Below, one piece after another: positions 22,623 to 33,201 of a stretch of 64,000 bases of DNA; position 1 is the first letter of the stretch; each line of letters starts with the position of its first letter. The DNA is from Nothophaeocryptopus gaeumannii. Its lineage: Eukaryota > Ascomycota > Dothideomycetes > Mycosphaerellales > Mycosphaerellaceae. A program made the position numbers and the translations under genes. Under the pieces are notes generated by a model that saw nothing but the letters and a program-made list of their open reading frames with translations, was not told where the DNA came from and ran no database searches. The DNA lies in the NCBI GenBank assembly GCA_031771865.1, contig JASISA010000022.1, forward strand, positions 248,001-312,000, given 5' to 3'.

Positions 22623-23854
22623 GGTGGAAGTTGTACGCCTGGTCAATCCTGTGACAGTGAATTGGGAATGAGTGCGAGAAGCGGCTCTCATGACAGGAGC
22701 TAGACTCAGCGTACGGATCTGGGGCGGTGGCGGAGGGCGCGTATCATGAGCGGCTAGTCACGAGGATGGTGAGACTGCTCTGCGTCTATCATCTCTGAGA
22801 CTGCCGCATGCAGATGTATTGTGATGCAGTCCGTGATGGAAGTATGAACTCAGTACTGTAAAGGCATTAAAGTCGCGTGAAGTTGCACGAAGGTTTCTTG
22901 GAATTTTGTCTACATTCCCGCTTTTCGGCGCACGCATCATACAAACTGAGCTGATATTAGGCAAAGCTGATAACGCTCTTTAATGAAGCTACCTTCTTCC
23001 AAAGAAGAGAAGAGATTGTTTTCCCAATGATCATCGTAGGTGATTGCATAGCAGCGCTTGTGAGAGCTCTTGCCAAGAAGAAAGTACAATCGAGCGCGTG
23101 ACTCTTGTGCCGACATCGAACTCTACGATCTTATGGCTTGCAGTGCCTGTGCTACCATTCTTGGTAAACTGAGGCGTCTTGCCTCACGCAGAGGCAAGAA
23201 GTCTCCAAGTCATCCCATACTTAAGATCCCTCCAGCTAGGGCAAAAAGTACCGCAGCCATCAAGGACATCCGTCGCAAGAACTTGTATCCGCCAGTCGTC
23301 AACTTCTCTTTCCGCAAACCACTTTGACCCCTGTATTGATGGTCAAAGTCTTCTCCAGAGATGAAGATGCTGCGTAGCCAGAACATGAACTGACGTTGCG
23401 GCCACATCGCTACGTTTAGTCCCGTCTTTGGATTGAGAGCCCATGAAGTGCTGAATGCTACGGAGTATTTGCAAAAGATCAGAGAGGAGGGGGAGGAGGA
23501 AAGGGCAAGCAATGTCTAAATGTGAAATGATCCGGTTCTGAACCGCTCTGTGACAGCCTTGTCCTGTGGAAATAGCTTGTGGTGCAATGAATAATGCGCC
23601 CAGTAGTGACTATTAACGGAGTGTGGGTGCAACAACATTGAATGCTGGAGGACTGGGAAAGTGGGAAGTGGGAAGGTGTGTGAGGACGGCAAACCTTCTC
23701 GCTTGCGGCCCCTGCAATCAATCAGAGACTGCCCAGGCCCCCGACCTCAGACGCTCCCTTCTGCTCTCCCTTTGGACCTGCGTGCATAGCAACAAGTGCC
23801 ATACGCCGATCTACCCATCTACCGACCCAGCGTGCGTGCAGCCCACAAGCAAGT
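22623..23854. other. Intergenic between divergent genes
   Basis: A 1.2-kb region upstream of both folylpolyglutamate synthase (-) and the HTH protein (+). A minus-strand frame of about 100 codons (23210-23512) has a hydrophobic tail but no ATG at its head and no recognised relative; I do not call it. No RNA gene seen. Confidence 0.45.
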
Positions 23855-25190
23855 ATGCCGGCCCGACGAGGCGACATAACCGCGCATCGGCTAGAGATTG
23901 AGCAAAGGACTGCTGCGGGCGCTTCGTGCGAGCAGATCGCTGAGGAGCTTCGAGCTAACCACGGCCTCGAGGTATGCCTGCTCCATAGTCCACCTGGCAC
24001 CTGCTGGCCTTCACAACACATTTCCTGACTTCTTGTAGATCTCGGCAAAGACCGTTAGTCGCCACCGCGTGGCATGGGGTCTACGCCAACGAAAAGCCGG
24101 GACTGGGCGGAAATGTACGTGTACTCTCGTCTTCATACTATTGAACCGAATCTCCCCAAATCAGCACCGCAAGGTTGCCCAGAGCTTCGTGCAGATGAGA
24201 GGAAGAACTTCCAGGCTATGGTACCTGCGACAAACATGTGCTCTTACATAGCATGAGGTCCGCATCTACGGCTTTCAGCACTCTTCTGTTGCGCACACTC
24301 TGTACTGCCATTGTGTCTAGCGCCACGTAGCGAGCTACAATTGAGACGATGCTTCAGAAGGTCTGACGCTGATGGTTGCAATACTGTCTGGTAGCATCTT
24401 GCTTGTTTGCGCAGTGCTGACGATGCAGATAGTCCCAGATCGAAAAAAGGTGAACAAAGGCCGTACCAAAACACAGCAACAAGATGCTCGTAAGACGGAT
24501 ATCACGGCGAGGACGCACGCTGGTGAGACTGCGGAGCAAATAGCTGCGGCTTTGCAGGCAGAGGGTGTCTCACTCTCAAAGGGCGTGTCCACTGTCTGGC
24601 GACTGCAAACTCTCTGGCGTCTCATTCCGTACGACGAGAAGAGAGCTCGCGGCAAATACTCTGAAGCCGAGAAGGCGAAGAAGGCAGCTGCTCGTGCGCA
24701 AACCCAGAACCAAGAGCAGCAGCTGCCCAAGAAGAGAGGCCCACGCAAGAAGGAAGTTGCCGCCCCTTCCAATCCAACGGAGATTCAGCACTACCCGAGC
24801 GAATGCTCGTTCGGACCGCAGAAACGCGCTCCTATTCTAGCTCCCGCTCCGAGACCGGAATCTGCCCCTGATGACGGACTGATCAATATCGACCCTATCG
24901 ATGTAAACATGGCGTCCGATGCCCATGCGACACCTGGTGGACAGTATCAACAGTACGCTTCATCGGCGGCGGCCGCGCCTACCTCTGTGGACTTAGCAGC
25001 GGAGCTCATGTCAGCAGACTTCCTTGTCGACTTGGCCTCGAGCACGCTTGCCGCCGCTCATAAGGTGAAACAACTTTATCTCGCACAACAGGCTCTGCGC
25101 CCTGCAGACGGTTTGACAACCACTATTCCCACTGCAGATGATATCACAGCTGCCAAGAGGAAGGTGCAGGAGGCAGCTGCCGTCATGTAA
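23855..25190 (+). CDS. Protein with two helix-turn-helix-like repeats, unknown function
   Basis: Exon 1 (23855-23971) and exon 2 (from 24039) join in phase 0 to give EQIAEELRANHGLEISAKTVSRHRVAWGLRQR, a clear helix-turn-helix. A second, related unit lies in the frame running from about 24429 to 25190: TDITARTHAGETAEQIAAALQAEG then SLSKGVSTVWRLQTLWRLI. The exons between (24115-24428) are uncertain; my best model has an exon at 24165-24220 reading PELRADERKNFQAM. After the HTH pair come a Lys/Arg-rich, nuclear-signal-like block (KKRGPRKKE) and a disordered tail. The end is either the TAA at 25188 or, if GTAAGT at 25187 is a donor, a few codons further (about 25320). The repeats resemble Homeodomain-like/transposase-type HTH units, but no transposase catalytic region follows. 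DNA binding is inferred. Confidence 0.6.
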
Positions 25191-25479
25191 GTTGCGTTCT
25201 CCCTCTCCACTCACATTACGGGGATGCCAAGTCCTATGACAACGATTTCGGTGTGCAACAGGACTGGTGCTAATTTCGAACAGGCATGATCTCGCCAACC
25301 CAAACGTTACCAAGACGTGAGAGACGCGGAACATACACACTACAGATGCAAGCACCGGTGATCGTAGGAATATATGCTGGAACCTGAAATGGGCCCGAGG
25401 CTCGACCATACCTGGGTCTGCCAGCAGGACTTTCTTTGGCTTGTGCTGTTCTTCTGTGACAGTATTCAGGGCCACAGAA

Positions 25480-26802
25480 TTACACGCAGTATGGCGGGTT
25501 GAATCCACCTTTTTGGTAATCCGCCCATAGATCTTCGAATGCAACGACAAGACTCGCTGAGAGAGGACCTCCCTCACAAGCTGTCACATTCTCCTGCATT
25601 TGCGAAAGGCTGCTGGCGCCCAGGATAACACCGTCTTCGGATCCCAATGCCGAGTGGTACATCAGCCATCTCAGCGTGGACTCCTTCAATGTCAGGCCGC
25701 ATTGTTCGCACGCTTCGCTCAGCTTGCGATGAAGTTGTAGTGTCAAGTCGTTGACGTACCTGTGGATTGCATCCCTCATCAGTATTTGTGTTTCACAGAG
25801 GTTGTTCTGGGGACACCCACATCGCCTGGAAGTGTTTCATTTGGTCCATTCGACCGCCGGCTGGGGGCGCCCTGAGCTCTTCCGCTATCAATGGGTCAGC
25901 GACGTTCTTCGACACGCCAAACATCATCAGTCGATTCAACATGGAGTTCTACCCTGAATGCTTACCTGGCCGAGAGAAGAAGCCTCCTGCAAGCGGGGAA
26001 TACGCGTAAAAGCTCATTTTTAGTCTGCGCAAAGTCGGAAAGAGCTCCGTCTCCGCCGTCCGCGCCAATGGATTGAATCCACCTTGATATACGGAGGGAA
26101 GGAGCCAGTTGCGGGACTTGCAGATGGTGTGTATTTGCTCTACTTCGTCTCTGTTGAAGTTGGACAGGCCGAAACGGACAAGTTTGCCCTCTTGATGGAG
26201 CTGGTTGATCGCCTCGCAGGACTCTTCGAGTGGTGTCTGCCTATCTGGCCTGATGAACAGTTAGTAGAAGGTTCGCCAATGTGTCAGGCATCGCAAGTCT
26301 ATGAAAGGCTGCGGTTGCCACAGATTCTGCGACGATCTGAGCAGTAAAAACAGGCTGGGTGCTACTCTGGGGGCATAATACTGACCCATGAAAATAATAC
26401 AAATCGATCTTCTCTTGCTTCAAAGCTGTCAGAGAGGCATCGGAGTTCATCCGTATGGACTCTACCAGCGATCAGTAAACGTCTCTCACGATGAACAACA
26501 GTGCTCAAACTCGTCCGATCAGCGTATCATCTCTCGCACACACACATATACTTACCTTTGCTCAACGATCCAGGAGAAAACCCCGGTGCCTTCGTCTCCA
26601 CCTCGAATTGCGCTCTCACTGAGGGTAATTGGCCCAACAGCTCTTCGCTCTTGCCAGAATTGTAAACCCTCGCAGTATCAAGCTCCTTGATTCCGCGCTT
26701 TCGGAGGAAGTCCAGGATTGGTGTGATTTGTGCAGAAGTTGCCATGCTTGCTGAGCCTGAGGCTACGGAAGAGCCCATGAGCCCGGCGATGATTCGCACC
26801 AT
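25480..26802 (-). CDS. Aldo-keto reductase, AKR7 (aflatoxin aldehyde reductase)-like
   Basis: NADPH-dependent reduction of aldehydes or ketones; the AKR7 group acts on dialdehydes and small aldehydes. Five minus-strand exons: 26556-26802, 26386-26461, 25966-26249, 25821-25884 and 25480-25759. All are GT-AG with consistent phases and total 316 aa. The barrel starts MVRIIAGLMGSS. The catalytic tetrad can be followed: Asp and Tyr in LDTARVYNSG, Lys in ETKAPGF, His in DLYYFHG. Later come FGLSNFNRDEVEQI, SVYQGGFNPLARTAETELFPTLRR, YSPLAGGFFSR and the NADP-binding GVILGASSLSQMQENV. Exons 2 and 4 are short, so no single open frame reveals the gene. The first strand (RIIAGLMGSS) is close to the AKR7 FGTMxxG pattern. 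The physiological substrate is unknown; no clustered biosynthetic genes are nearby. Confidence 0.92.
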
Positions 26803-27358
26803 CGTGATTGATGTCTCCGGATGAAGGGTTGGTAATGGTGTAGAAACGAGTCAAGAGAGGGATACGTACAGCTATCCTGGGATTGTGGTAGTGTCACCCA
26901 ACATTGGATTTAATATCTCTATCAATCATGCGTGCGTTGAAACTGGTAGATCGTCTATGACTAAGGAGAGCTGGAGGACACGGCCGCATTGCCGCAATTT
27001 TGCACAACAGCGCAGGATTTGGTCAGCAGACCAACCCCACCAAGGCAGGTGAGAAGAACGGAACCCGGTGTACTAGACTACGTGAGGTCGGCGCAAATAG
27101 CGCATGCGTTAGGGACAATGGATATCAAGCCCCATCGAGATAAGTACTTTTTTGGGAAGCAATGTGGAACGGCATCTTGGGTATCGAGCATTGGGGATTA
27201 ATTGACGAGCTGAGCATAGATAGGAACAGGTTGAACAACACTCAAAACGTCCCAACTCCACAACTCCCGCCACTATAGGCAAGATTTTTATCAGTCTCTC
27301 GTCACTATCCCTCACATTTCACCATCGAACATCTTGGAGTGTAGTGGCACTGTTTAGC
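26803..27358. other. Intergenic, nothing recognised
   Basis: Holds the presumed promoter of the aldo-keto reductase (left) and the 3' region of the RD-rich protein gene (right). No coding or RNA features seen. Confidence 0.5.
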
Positions 27359-28558
27359 TCAATGCGGCACTCCACCGCCTCTGCCGTTGTTAATGTAGGC
27401 ATTTGCCAGCTGCGTTAAGAGGGGCTTGGCAACAGGAGCAACTGTCTCCCAATTCTTCTTGCCCTTCTCGAGCATATCATTGAAGCCTTGATTCTTCTTC
27501 CTGCTGCCTCGTCTCCTGTCGTAATCATCGTAGTTATCATCGTAGCGATCATCGCGCCTTCGGTCATCCCTTCTGGGATCCCGGCGGTCGGCATAACGAT
27601 CGCGGTCTCGTCTCGCGTCACGTCCATCAGTTCTATAGCCTCGGTCATAGTCATCCCGGTTAGATCGACGAGGCCGGTCGGTACCATAGCCAGCATGAGG
27701 GTCATCGCGGTGGCGACGATCTCTGTCATCACGGCGTCTGCGAGGTTGCTCGTATTCGTCGGTGTCCCCCTCTGGAGCGGGCGGTGGAGGCCTTCGATCA
27801 TGCTTGGACCTTGGACGCACAGGCGGCTCTTCGTATGGATCTCGTGCAGGCTTGCTTCTTGGAGGAGGCTCATCATATGGATCAAGACGATCTCTATCGC
27901 GACCCTTTGGACGTCTTGGTGGGTCCGGTTCCTCATGCCCGTCTCTTGCTCGCCGGCTTTTTCGCGGTGGTGGTTCAGGCTCCAAGTCTTCATAGGGGCT
28001 GCGGGTCGGGCGAGCAGTCCTGTCTGGTAGCGGTGCTTCATCATACGGGGATCGCTTGCTTTTCCGCTGTCGCCTTTCGTTCGCGACCGGGTCTGCTTCA
28101 CCATTGGCCAAATCATCATAAGGACTCCTGCCACCTTTGCGGTGCCGGCGATATTCGTCACCGTGGCCTTTCCCCGCGTCGGTGCCGGGGACTGGTATCG
28201 CGCCTGGGGAAGGTCCATCTTCAGCCGCAGCTTTACGGGTCTTCTCAGGCTTGTCATACGCATCCCGATCTTCGCCTATGGGAGGCGGTGGAATTTCGGG
28301 TTCGTCCTGTGCCTTGTCCTGACGCCTTTCATCTCTGTGACGGCGACGAGGGACATAATCAATGTCTTCGTCACTCGTATCGTACGTATCTGTCCTTCGC
28401 CGTGCACTGGAGCGCGTGTCATCTAGTCTTGTATCACGCGCCTTGGGCGGCGGTCGACGATAGACATCATTGTCGTATGCATCGTCTTCCACGTCTCTTG
28501 GGGAGCGCCGTGGACGATCTCTCGACCGAGACCGTGGATCGTCTGGGTAGGAGGGCAT
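27359..28558 (-). CDS. Arg/Asp-rich disordered protein, unknown function
   Basis: A single exon encoding 399 aa. Nearly the whole chain is built of alternating basic and acidic residues (RDRDR, RRDDRRRDDRYDDNYDDYDRRR) with proline blocks (PPPP) and a recurring RSPYDD/SPYEDL/DPYDEPP motif seen about six times between residues 140 and 260. Only the last about 50 residues look ordered: KNQGFNDMLEKGKKNWETVAPVAKPLLTQLANAY, a probable amphipathic helix pair. The alternating-charge pattern resembles RD-rich splicing-associated or phase-separating proteins, but no RRM or other domain is present and I do not assign a role. The ATG at 28558 is the first in frame. Opposite-strand open frames are shadows of the repetitive codon use. 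Confidence 0.8.
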   Translation of the reverse strand: MPSYPDDPRSRSRDRPRRSPRDVEDDAYDNDVYRRPPPKARDTRLDDTRSSARRRTDTYDTSDEDIDYVPRRRHRDERRQDKAQDEPEIPPPPIGEDRDAYDKPEKTRKAAAEDGPSPGAIPVPGTDAGKGHGDEYRRHRKGGRSPYDDLANGEADPVANERRQRKSKRSPYDEAPLPDRTARPTRSPYEDLEPEPPPRKSRRARDGHEEPDPPRRPKGRDRDRLDPYDEPPPRSKPARDPYEEPPVRPRSKHDRRPPPPAPEGDTDEYEQPRRRRDDRDRRHRDDPHAGYGTDRPRRSNRDDYDRGYRTDGRDARRDRDRYADRRDPRRDDRRRDDRYDDNYDDYDRRRGSRKKNQGFNDMLEKGKKNWETVAPVAKPLLTQLANAYINNGRGGGVPH

Positions 28559-29092
28559 GTGGCAATGGGTTGAGGATACAATGGGTGCTGATCTTGGTCC
28601 TTTTGCGTCGCAACTATGGGAAAAGCAGAAGAGCGCTCGTGTCTGCTAGTCAGGGCCAGCAGGTAGCAGCATGGTCGCAGCGAAGAGAGGGTGTTGGTGC
28701 GTCTGACGGGTGTAGTTAAAGGTCGAGAGCAAGGTCGAAGGATTGCTGATCTGCAAGGCGACGTCAGACAGCGATCCCCTGTCCAACCGTGACAACCACC
28801 TCCTCGGCACACCAGCTCCAATTTTTCCACCGACGTGTTTCCAATCGCTGATTCCCCGGTCTCGCACCGGCCTCGCGCACAGAAAGGGCAAAGCACACAC
28901 CCACGCAACGTCAAGCCACTGCACGCGGGCATCATGTCGTGTACCGACTGCTGCAGTGTTGGTTCGTGGTCGTCTTCCGACCACACGATTCATAGTCATG
29001 TCACGATCATGGTACTGCTCGTATAATGGACACCAACTGTCTCTACGCACATGTAACATGCCACAACACCAGCTGTCATGCTATTCGTTTCT
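28559..29092. other. Intergenic, nothing recognised
   Basis: Promoter side of the RD-rich gene and 3' side of the coiled-coil gene, both on the minus strand. No supportable coding frame. Confidence 0.5.
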
Positions 29093-31096
29093 TCATGCGT
29101 CACTCCGCTCGCCGCCTCCATGGCCGCCCTCCACGTATGCTTGTAGCTGACGTCTTGGACTTTCTGGCAACGACTGCGCTTTCGTGATCGATGATGTTCG
29201 TCTCTGCACCGGCCCCGTACTCTCGCGGGAGGCACGTTCTGCGACAGAGCCCTGTCGTCTTGGCGGTGCAGGCAAGGGCGAGTGACTCTGAGACAATGAG
29301 GGATCCTCCGCCGGCACATGGTCTCGTCTCGAACTCTTGGTCCTGCATGAAGATGATGACTCGGTCGCACTATCCTCGATCAGCGGGACTCTGCGAAGCA
29401 GCTTGACGCTATCACTGCGTCGCAAGTCGCGTTTGCTGCCATGTCGTGTCTCCGCCGTGGTGTGATGAATTGATGGCCCTGCAGTGCTCGCCATCTCGAA
29501 GCTGGACTGCTGCGTGCGATTCCCATCTCCCCAAGCAGCGGCCCGTCTCCTCTCGTGCGGCAATCTGGCATAGCCTTGGATCGACTCTGGCTTCCACGGC
29601 GGGCTCTCGCGACTGTTAAGCCCATGCCCGGCTGTTGCAAAGGGGGATGGAGACAACGGCGCGAGCTCACTGCTCCCAGCCTGGCGGCTATGTGACTTTG
29701 GCGTGAGGGCGTTGTTTAGGGAAGACCTCAATCGCGCGATGACTTCGCCGCGTTCGTCGTGTAATTTAGAGAGGTTGTGCAACTCATCCTTCAGAACTCG
29801 AAGTTCCTGCGTCCCGTGCTCCAATTCTGCATCCTTCTGTTCCATCAAGCACGCACCTCTGCTTATGATCTGTTCTTGTTGATAGACGACCGCGTCTTTG
29901 GACTCGCAGAAGTCGCGGAGTCGTCGGAGCTCCTCATCCCGCCGTAAGATCACGTTGTCCACTTCATCCTGTCTACAAGTCTCAGCATTCTGCAACGCCC
30001 GCTGCAACTCGGTCGTTTGTCGATCAGCATTTGAAAGGTGGCCTTTCTGCTCCAAGAACTTTTGTTGTATCTGGTAGTGCTTCGACGCCCATATTTGGAG
30101 AGCTGCGTCTTTCGACCGAATTCCCGCGTCTCGCGCCTCGATCTGATACTGATACTCCCGTAGCATGACTGAGTAAGTGGCCATAGTGCCCTCCCGCTCT
30201 TTAAGATCGCGAGCCAAGTCTGCGATAGTCTCGTCTGCCTGCGATTGTGCAGTCCGAAGCTGCTCGAGTTCCAAATCTCTCTGTCGAAGGGCGTTTTCGC
30301 TTTGCCTAATATTCTCCTGCGCTCCACGCATGAGTTCCTCGAGCTGAGCAATCTCTCGGTCCCTAAAGGCTACACCTTCAGGAGCGGGCAGGTCAATAGA
30401 CTCCTCAAAGGGGGGCCTGCGAACTGTCTGAGGCTGGCCTATATGTGCGTTGCAGGCGTTCTGGGGCACGTCTGATCGCGCGTCGAGCTCACTTTGTAGC
30501 CAAGAGAACTTCTCAGTAAGGCAGTCTTGCCTGGACAAGTCAGACACGTAGAAGTGAGGGTGACTGTGAGACGGCTCGTATGCCTGGCCTTCACCTGACA
30601 GCTTTACATTAGAGATGTCGCTTCCGTTCGGAGTGAAGCGGTACGGGCATAGAGCAAGATCGACTCGATCTTCCAGGTCTGACACTGTCTGCTCTATATC
30701 AGCAACACGGGAGTTTAGGCCACGAACGTCAGTCCGCAAAGAGGTGAACAGCTGCCAGAACAGAGGTCCGGCGGGCAAAGAGATGGTGTTGCGTGGGAAC
30801 ATTGAGGACGCGATAGTTGGAGAGTCAATCATGGTGGTGCTGGCAGAGCTGCCGGGCCCGGCATGAACGGTGTGACGTGGTCGCTCCATGTGAGTGTGGC
30901 TCAGAGACTCTTGTATGGCAGTCAAGCGCGACTTGACATCTTCGATGTCGCAGAGGAACGAGTCTTGCTGGAGGTCGAGGCTGGCGGGCGACCGCCGGTT
31001 GTACGAGGCCGCCATCTGAGAGACGCGGGTCTTCAGCAAGTGCAGCTCTCGTTGGAAAGCGCCTTCGTCCATGGTATTGGCGTAGATAGATGACAT
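29093..31096 (-). CDS. Long coiled-coil protein, unknown function
   Basis: A single exon of 667 aa from the first ATG (31096; MSSIYANTMDEG). The open frame continues upstream to a GTG but without another ATG. The first about 190 residues have helical heptad stretches (FQRELHLLKTRVSQMAASY, and RTDVRGLNSRVADIEQTVSDLEDRV). Residues about 240-450 form a long, nearly unbroken coiled coil rich in Glu/Gln/Arg (REIAQLEELMRGAQENIRQSENAL, DLARDLKEREGTM, KDELHNLSKLHDERGEVIARLRSSL). The C-terminal 200 residues are Ser/Arg/Pro-rich and disordered. The layout suggests a scaffold, septal, spindle-pole or trafficking protein, but no named domain is visible and I do not assign one. No membrane segment or signal. 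Confidence 0.8.
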   Translation of the reverse strand: MSSIYANTMDEGAFQRELHLLKTRVSQMAASYNRRSPASLDLQQDSFLCDIEDVKSRLTAIQESLSHTHMERPRHTVHAGPGSSASTTMIDSPTIASSMFPRNTISLPAGPLFWQLFTSLRTDVRGLNSRVADIEQTVSDLEDRVDLALCPYRFTPNGSDISNVKLSGEGQAYEPSHSHPHFYVSDLSRQDCLTEKFSWLQSELDARSDVPQNACNAHIGQPQTVRRPPFEESIDLPAPEGVAFRDREIAQLEELMRGAQENIRQSENALRQRDLELEQLRTAQSQADETIADLARDLKEREGTMATYSVMLREYQYQIEARDAGIRSKDAALQIWASKHYQIQQKFLEQKGHLSNADRQTTELQRALQNAETCRQDEVDNVILRRDEELRRLRDFCESKDAVVYQQEQIISRGACLMEQKDAELEHGTQELRVLKDELHNLSKLHDERGEVIARLRSSLNNALTPKSHSRQAGSSELAPLSPSPFATAGHGLNSRESPPWKPESIQGYARLPHERRRAAAWGDGNRTQQSSFEMASTAGPSIHHTTAETRHGSKRDLRRSDSVKLLRRVPLIEDSATESSSSCRTKSSRRDHVPAEDPSLSQSHSPLPAPPRRQGSVAERASRESTGPVQRRTSSITKAQSLPESPRRQLQAYVEGGHGGGERSDA

Positions 31097-31729
31097 TTCG
31101 TCCTCGTTTGCTGGATGCCGGGTGCACGCGGACACGGTCGTCAGGCGCAGTAGCTCCGCTGTTCTGCTCGCGAATCTTCTCGCACGCGTCTGCACTCTCA
31201 CTGATCAGATGTGAATGTAGACGCTGCTGATACGCTGGATCGATCTGCGGTGGACGAGCTTGGACACAGATGGGGAGAAGGAGCAGAATGATGTGGAGTG
31301 GGTGGGAGAGAATGTAGTCAAATGTGAGGTATAGCTGATGAGGTGAGGCGGGGCAAGACCCGTGGCAAAAAGTCATGGTGCATCTGCTTGCTCGTCTCTC
31401 CAGGTGTCAGAATCTGTGTCGGAATTGAAAACCAACTACTTTTCCATTCTCTGAATACTCCTCGGTGCAAAACGCCGCTGTCGATGCTGGGTATACCTGC
31501 GCTATCCATTCCCCGAACTCACGCGACCAGTGAGTTTCTATGCGTTTCTGGTCAATCATAAAACCTGGACGGCCACTTGTTCAACGTCCCTTTCCGCTAG
31601 ACCTGCCAGCTATCGTACGCCTTGTTTCGGCGTGTGTCATGCTATCGTAAAAGTGCAGTTGCCCACGTGTTGCTCTTCGCAAGACAGCCGCTGTGAGTGC
31701 CTTCAGTGCCCGCCTGCCTGGTCGATCGT
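31097..31729. other. Intergenic, nothing recognised
   Basis: Contains the presumed promoter of the coiled-coil gene and the 3' end of the eIF4E gene. Plus-strand frames here have no protein features. Confidence 0.5.
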
Positions 31730-32588
31730 TCAGACCGAGAACTTGGCCTTCGCGCGACTGCTACCCGCGTGGGCAGAGTCTGCATGACCGCTGAATTCTA
31801 CAGCCTCGCCGGCGGGGAGGTTAAGGACGTCCTTGAAGCGTTTGCCGATACGCTCAAGGCGCTTGCGGCCCTCGTCACGATCTTGGCCCTCGTCCTTGCG
31901 ACCCTTGGGTGGCTGACCAGCGGTTCGTGTCCAGAGCCCGACACGCCAGAACGCCTTGCGAATGTTGACCACGACACCCATGACCTCGTTGTCGTTCTCA
32001 TCCTCAAGCATCTCGCCGATTCCGCCAAGCATGATGTTCAGCCAAGTCTCATCGTTCGCCTTGCTGCCCTTGAAGGTGTATGCCCAGCGTCCGCCATACT
32101 TGTTCTGTGGGTCTTCCCATTCTGGGCGTACGCCCGACTTGAAGAGGTGGTAGTCAGACTTCTGAGCCAGCTCTGAGGCGGGTGTGATGTTGTTCTGGCA
32201 GTCAACAAGTCAGTTCATGCGAGTGCGAGGCCTCGCGAAAGCGCCGGGACACTGAAATGGAGGAGCAGGTACTTACGTAGATGCCCCAGAACTCCTCCAC
32301 GCTGTTGAAGCTGATGACCTCCTTGAGCAGCTCATTCCAGTCCTGCTTGCCGCTTGGAGGCTTGGTGAACCACAATGTCCAGGTATGCTGCAAAGCGTGC
32401 TTGACATTGAAGTTTTGCGGATCATCGAAAACGGTCACGATCTTCTCGCCGTCGGCCGGCTTGTCGCCATTGGCGCCGTTGGTTGCGTCGGTGATGCCGC
32501 CCTCTGGCGAGATGGGGATGGTGTCGAGCGGCACAGGCTCGGACGGATTTGGTGCTGGCGTTGGGCCGTTGGTCGCGACTTCGGCCAT
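31730..32588 (-). CDS. eIF4E: Translation initiation factor eIF4E (cap-binding protein)
   Basis: Binds the mRNA 5' cap and recruits eIF4G. Two exons, 32277-32588 and 31730-32194, joined in phase 0 (GTAAGT to TGCCAG), total 258 aa. After a disordered, acidic N-terminal tail comes the fold: HTWTLWFTKPPSGKQDWNELLKEVISF, SVEEFWGIYNNITPASEL, DYHLFKSGVRPEWEDPQNKYGGRW, DETWLNIMLGGIGE and VVVNIRKAFWRVGLWTR. The cap-stacking tryptophans (the WF in LWFTKP-type context and W in RPEWED) and the eIF4G-facing FWGIYNN are present. The C-terminal Lys/Ala tail (SRAKAKFSV) is usual. It shares a 614-bp divergent promoter with the Rrn9-like gene. Confidence 0.96.
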
Positions 32589-33201
32589 GATAGTGGCGGT
32601 GGTGGACTGACGAGGGCGACGGGGTGTGCGAGTTGGATGGCGGCGCGTGAGGCGAAGTAGAAGCAGTACGTAGGCAGCAGAGGGCAGTAGAGTGCGGCGC
32701 GCTGGGCAGACAGAGTGTCGGAGGGGATTTGAAGGAGTGCGCAGGCGGAATCACTGGCGGTAGAGGCCTCAGAGGGTGGAGGTAGGAGGTAGTATTCGGT
32801 GATGGCAGGCGCGGCGTCAGGCAGGCGTCGACCAGGTTGTTGGTAGGTGCGAATGCGGGTGTAGACAATGTTTGCGAGTGATGAATGTCCCGAGGGAGAG
32901 AGTGGTCGAAGCTGTGCGGTTGCAGTGCAGTCAGTCAGTCTTGCCGTTCCTTCTTTCTTGTCGTCGCTGCGGCTTGGAGAATCGGCGCTCGGCGGCCGCT
33001 GCAGGGTCTGTGTGCGCTAGCCGCATGAGGCAGGGCAGCCACGGCTTCGGGGCTTGCATGTGCGCTTTGGCAATCACATGCACATCAAATGCGAGCAGCG
33101 ATCTGCGCCTGCGAGGCTAGACACGTGACAAAAGTGCAGAGGCTGGCCGATCTCTCGGAGCAGTTGCAGCATGACAGGGGGAGAGCGCATGTGTCCAAGA
33201 C
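32589..33201. promoter_or_regulatory. Divergent promoter eIF4E / Rrn9-like gene
   Basis: The 613 bp between the two start codons. The left part is purine-rich on the plus strand (a pyrimidine-rich leader for eIF4E). I cannot assign individual sites. Both products serve protein synthesis (cap binding, rRNA transcription), so co-regulation is plausible but is inference. Confidence 0.45.

Noticed and set aside
23210..23512. Minus-strand frame of about 100 codons with a hydrophobic C-terminus
   Set aside because: It starts at TTG, the first ATG comes late, no family is recognisable, and no good splice sites extend it. Could be a decayed gene, but not supportable.
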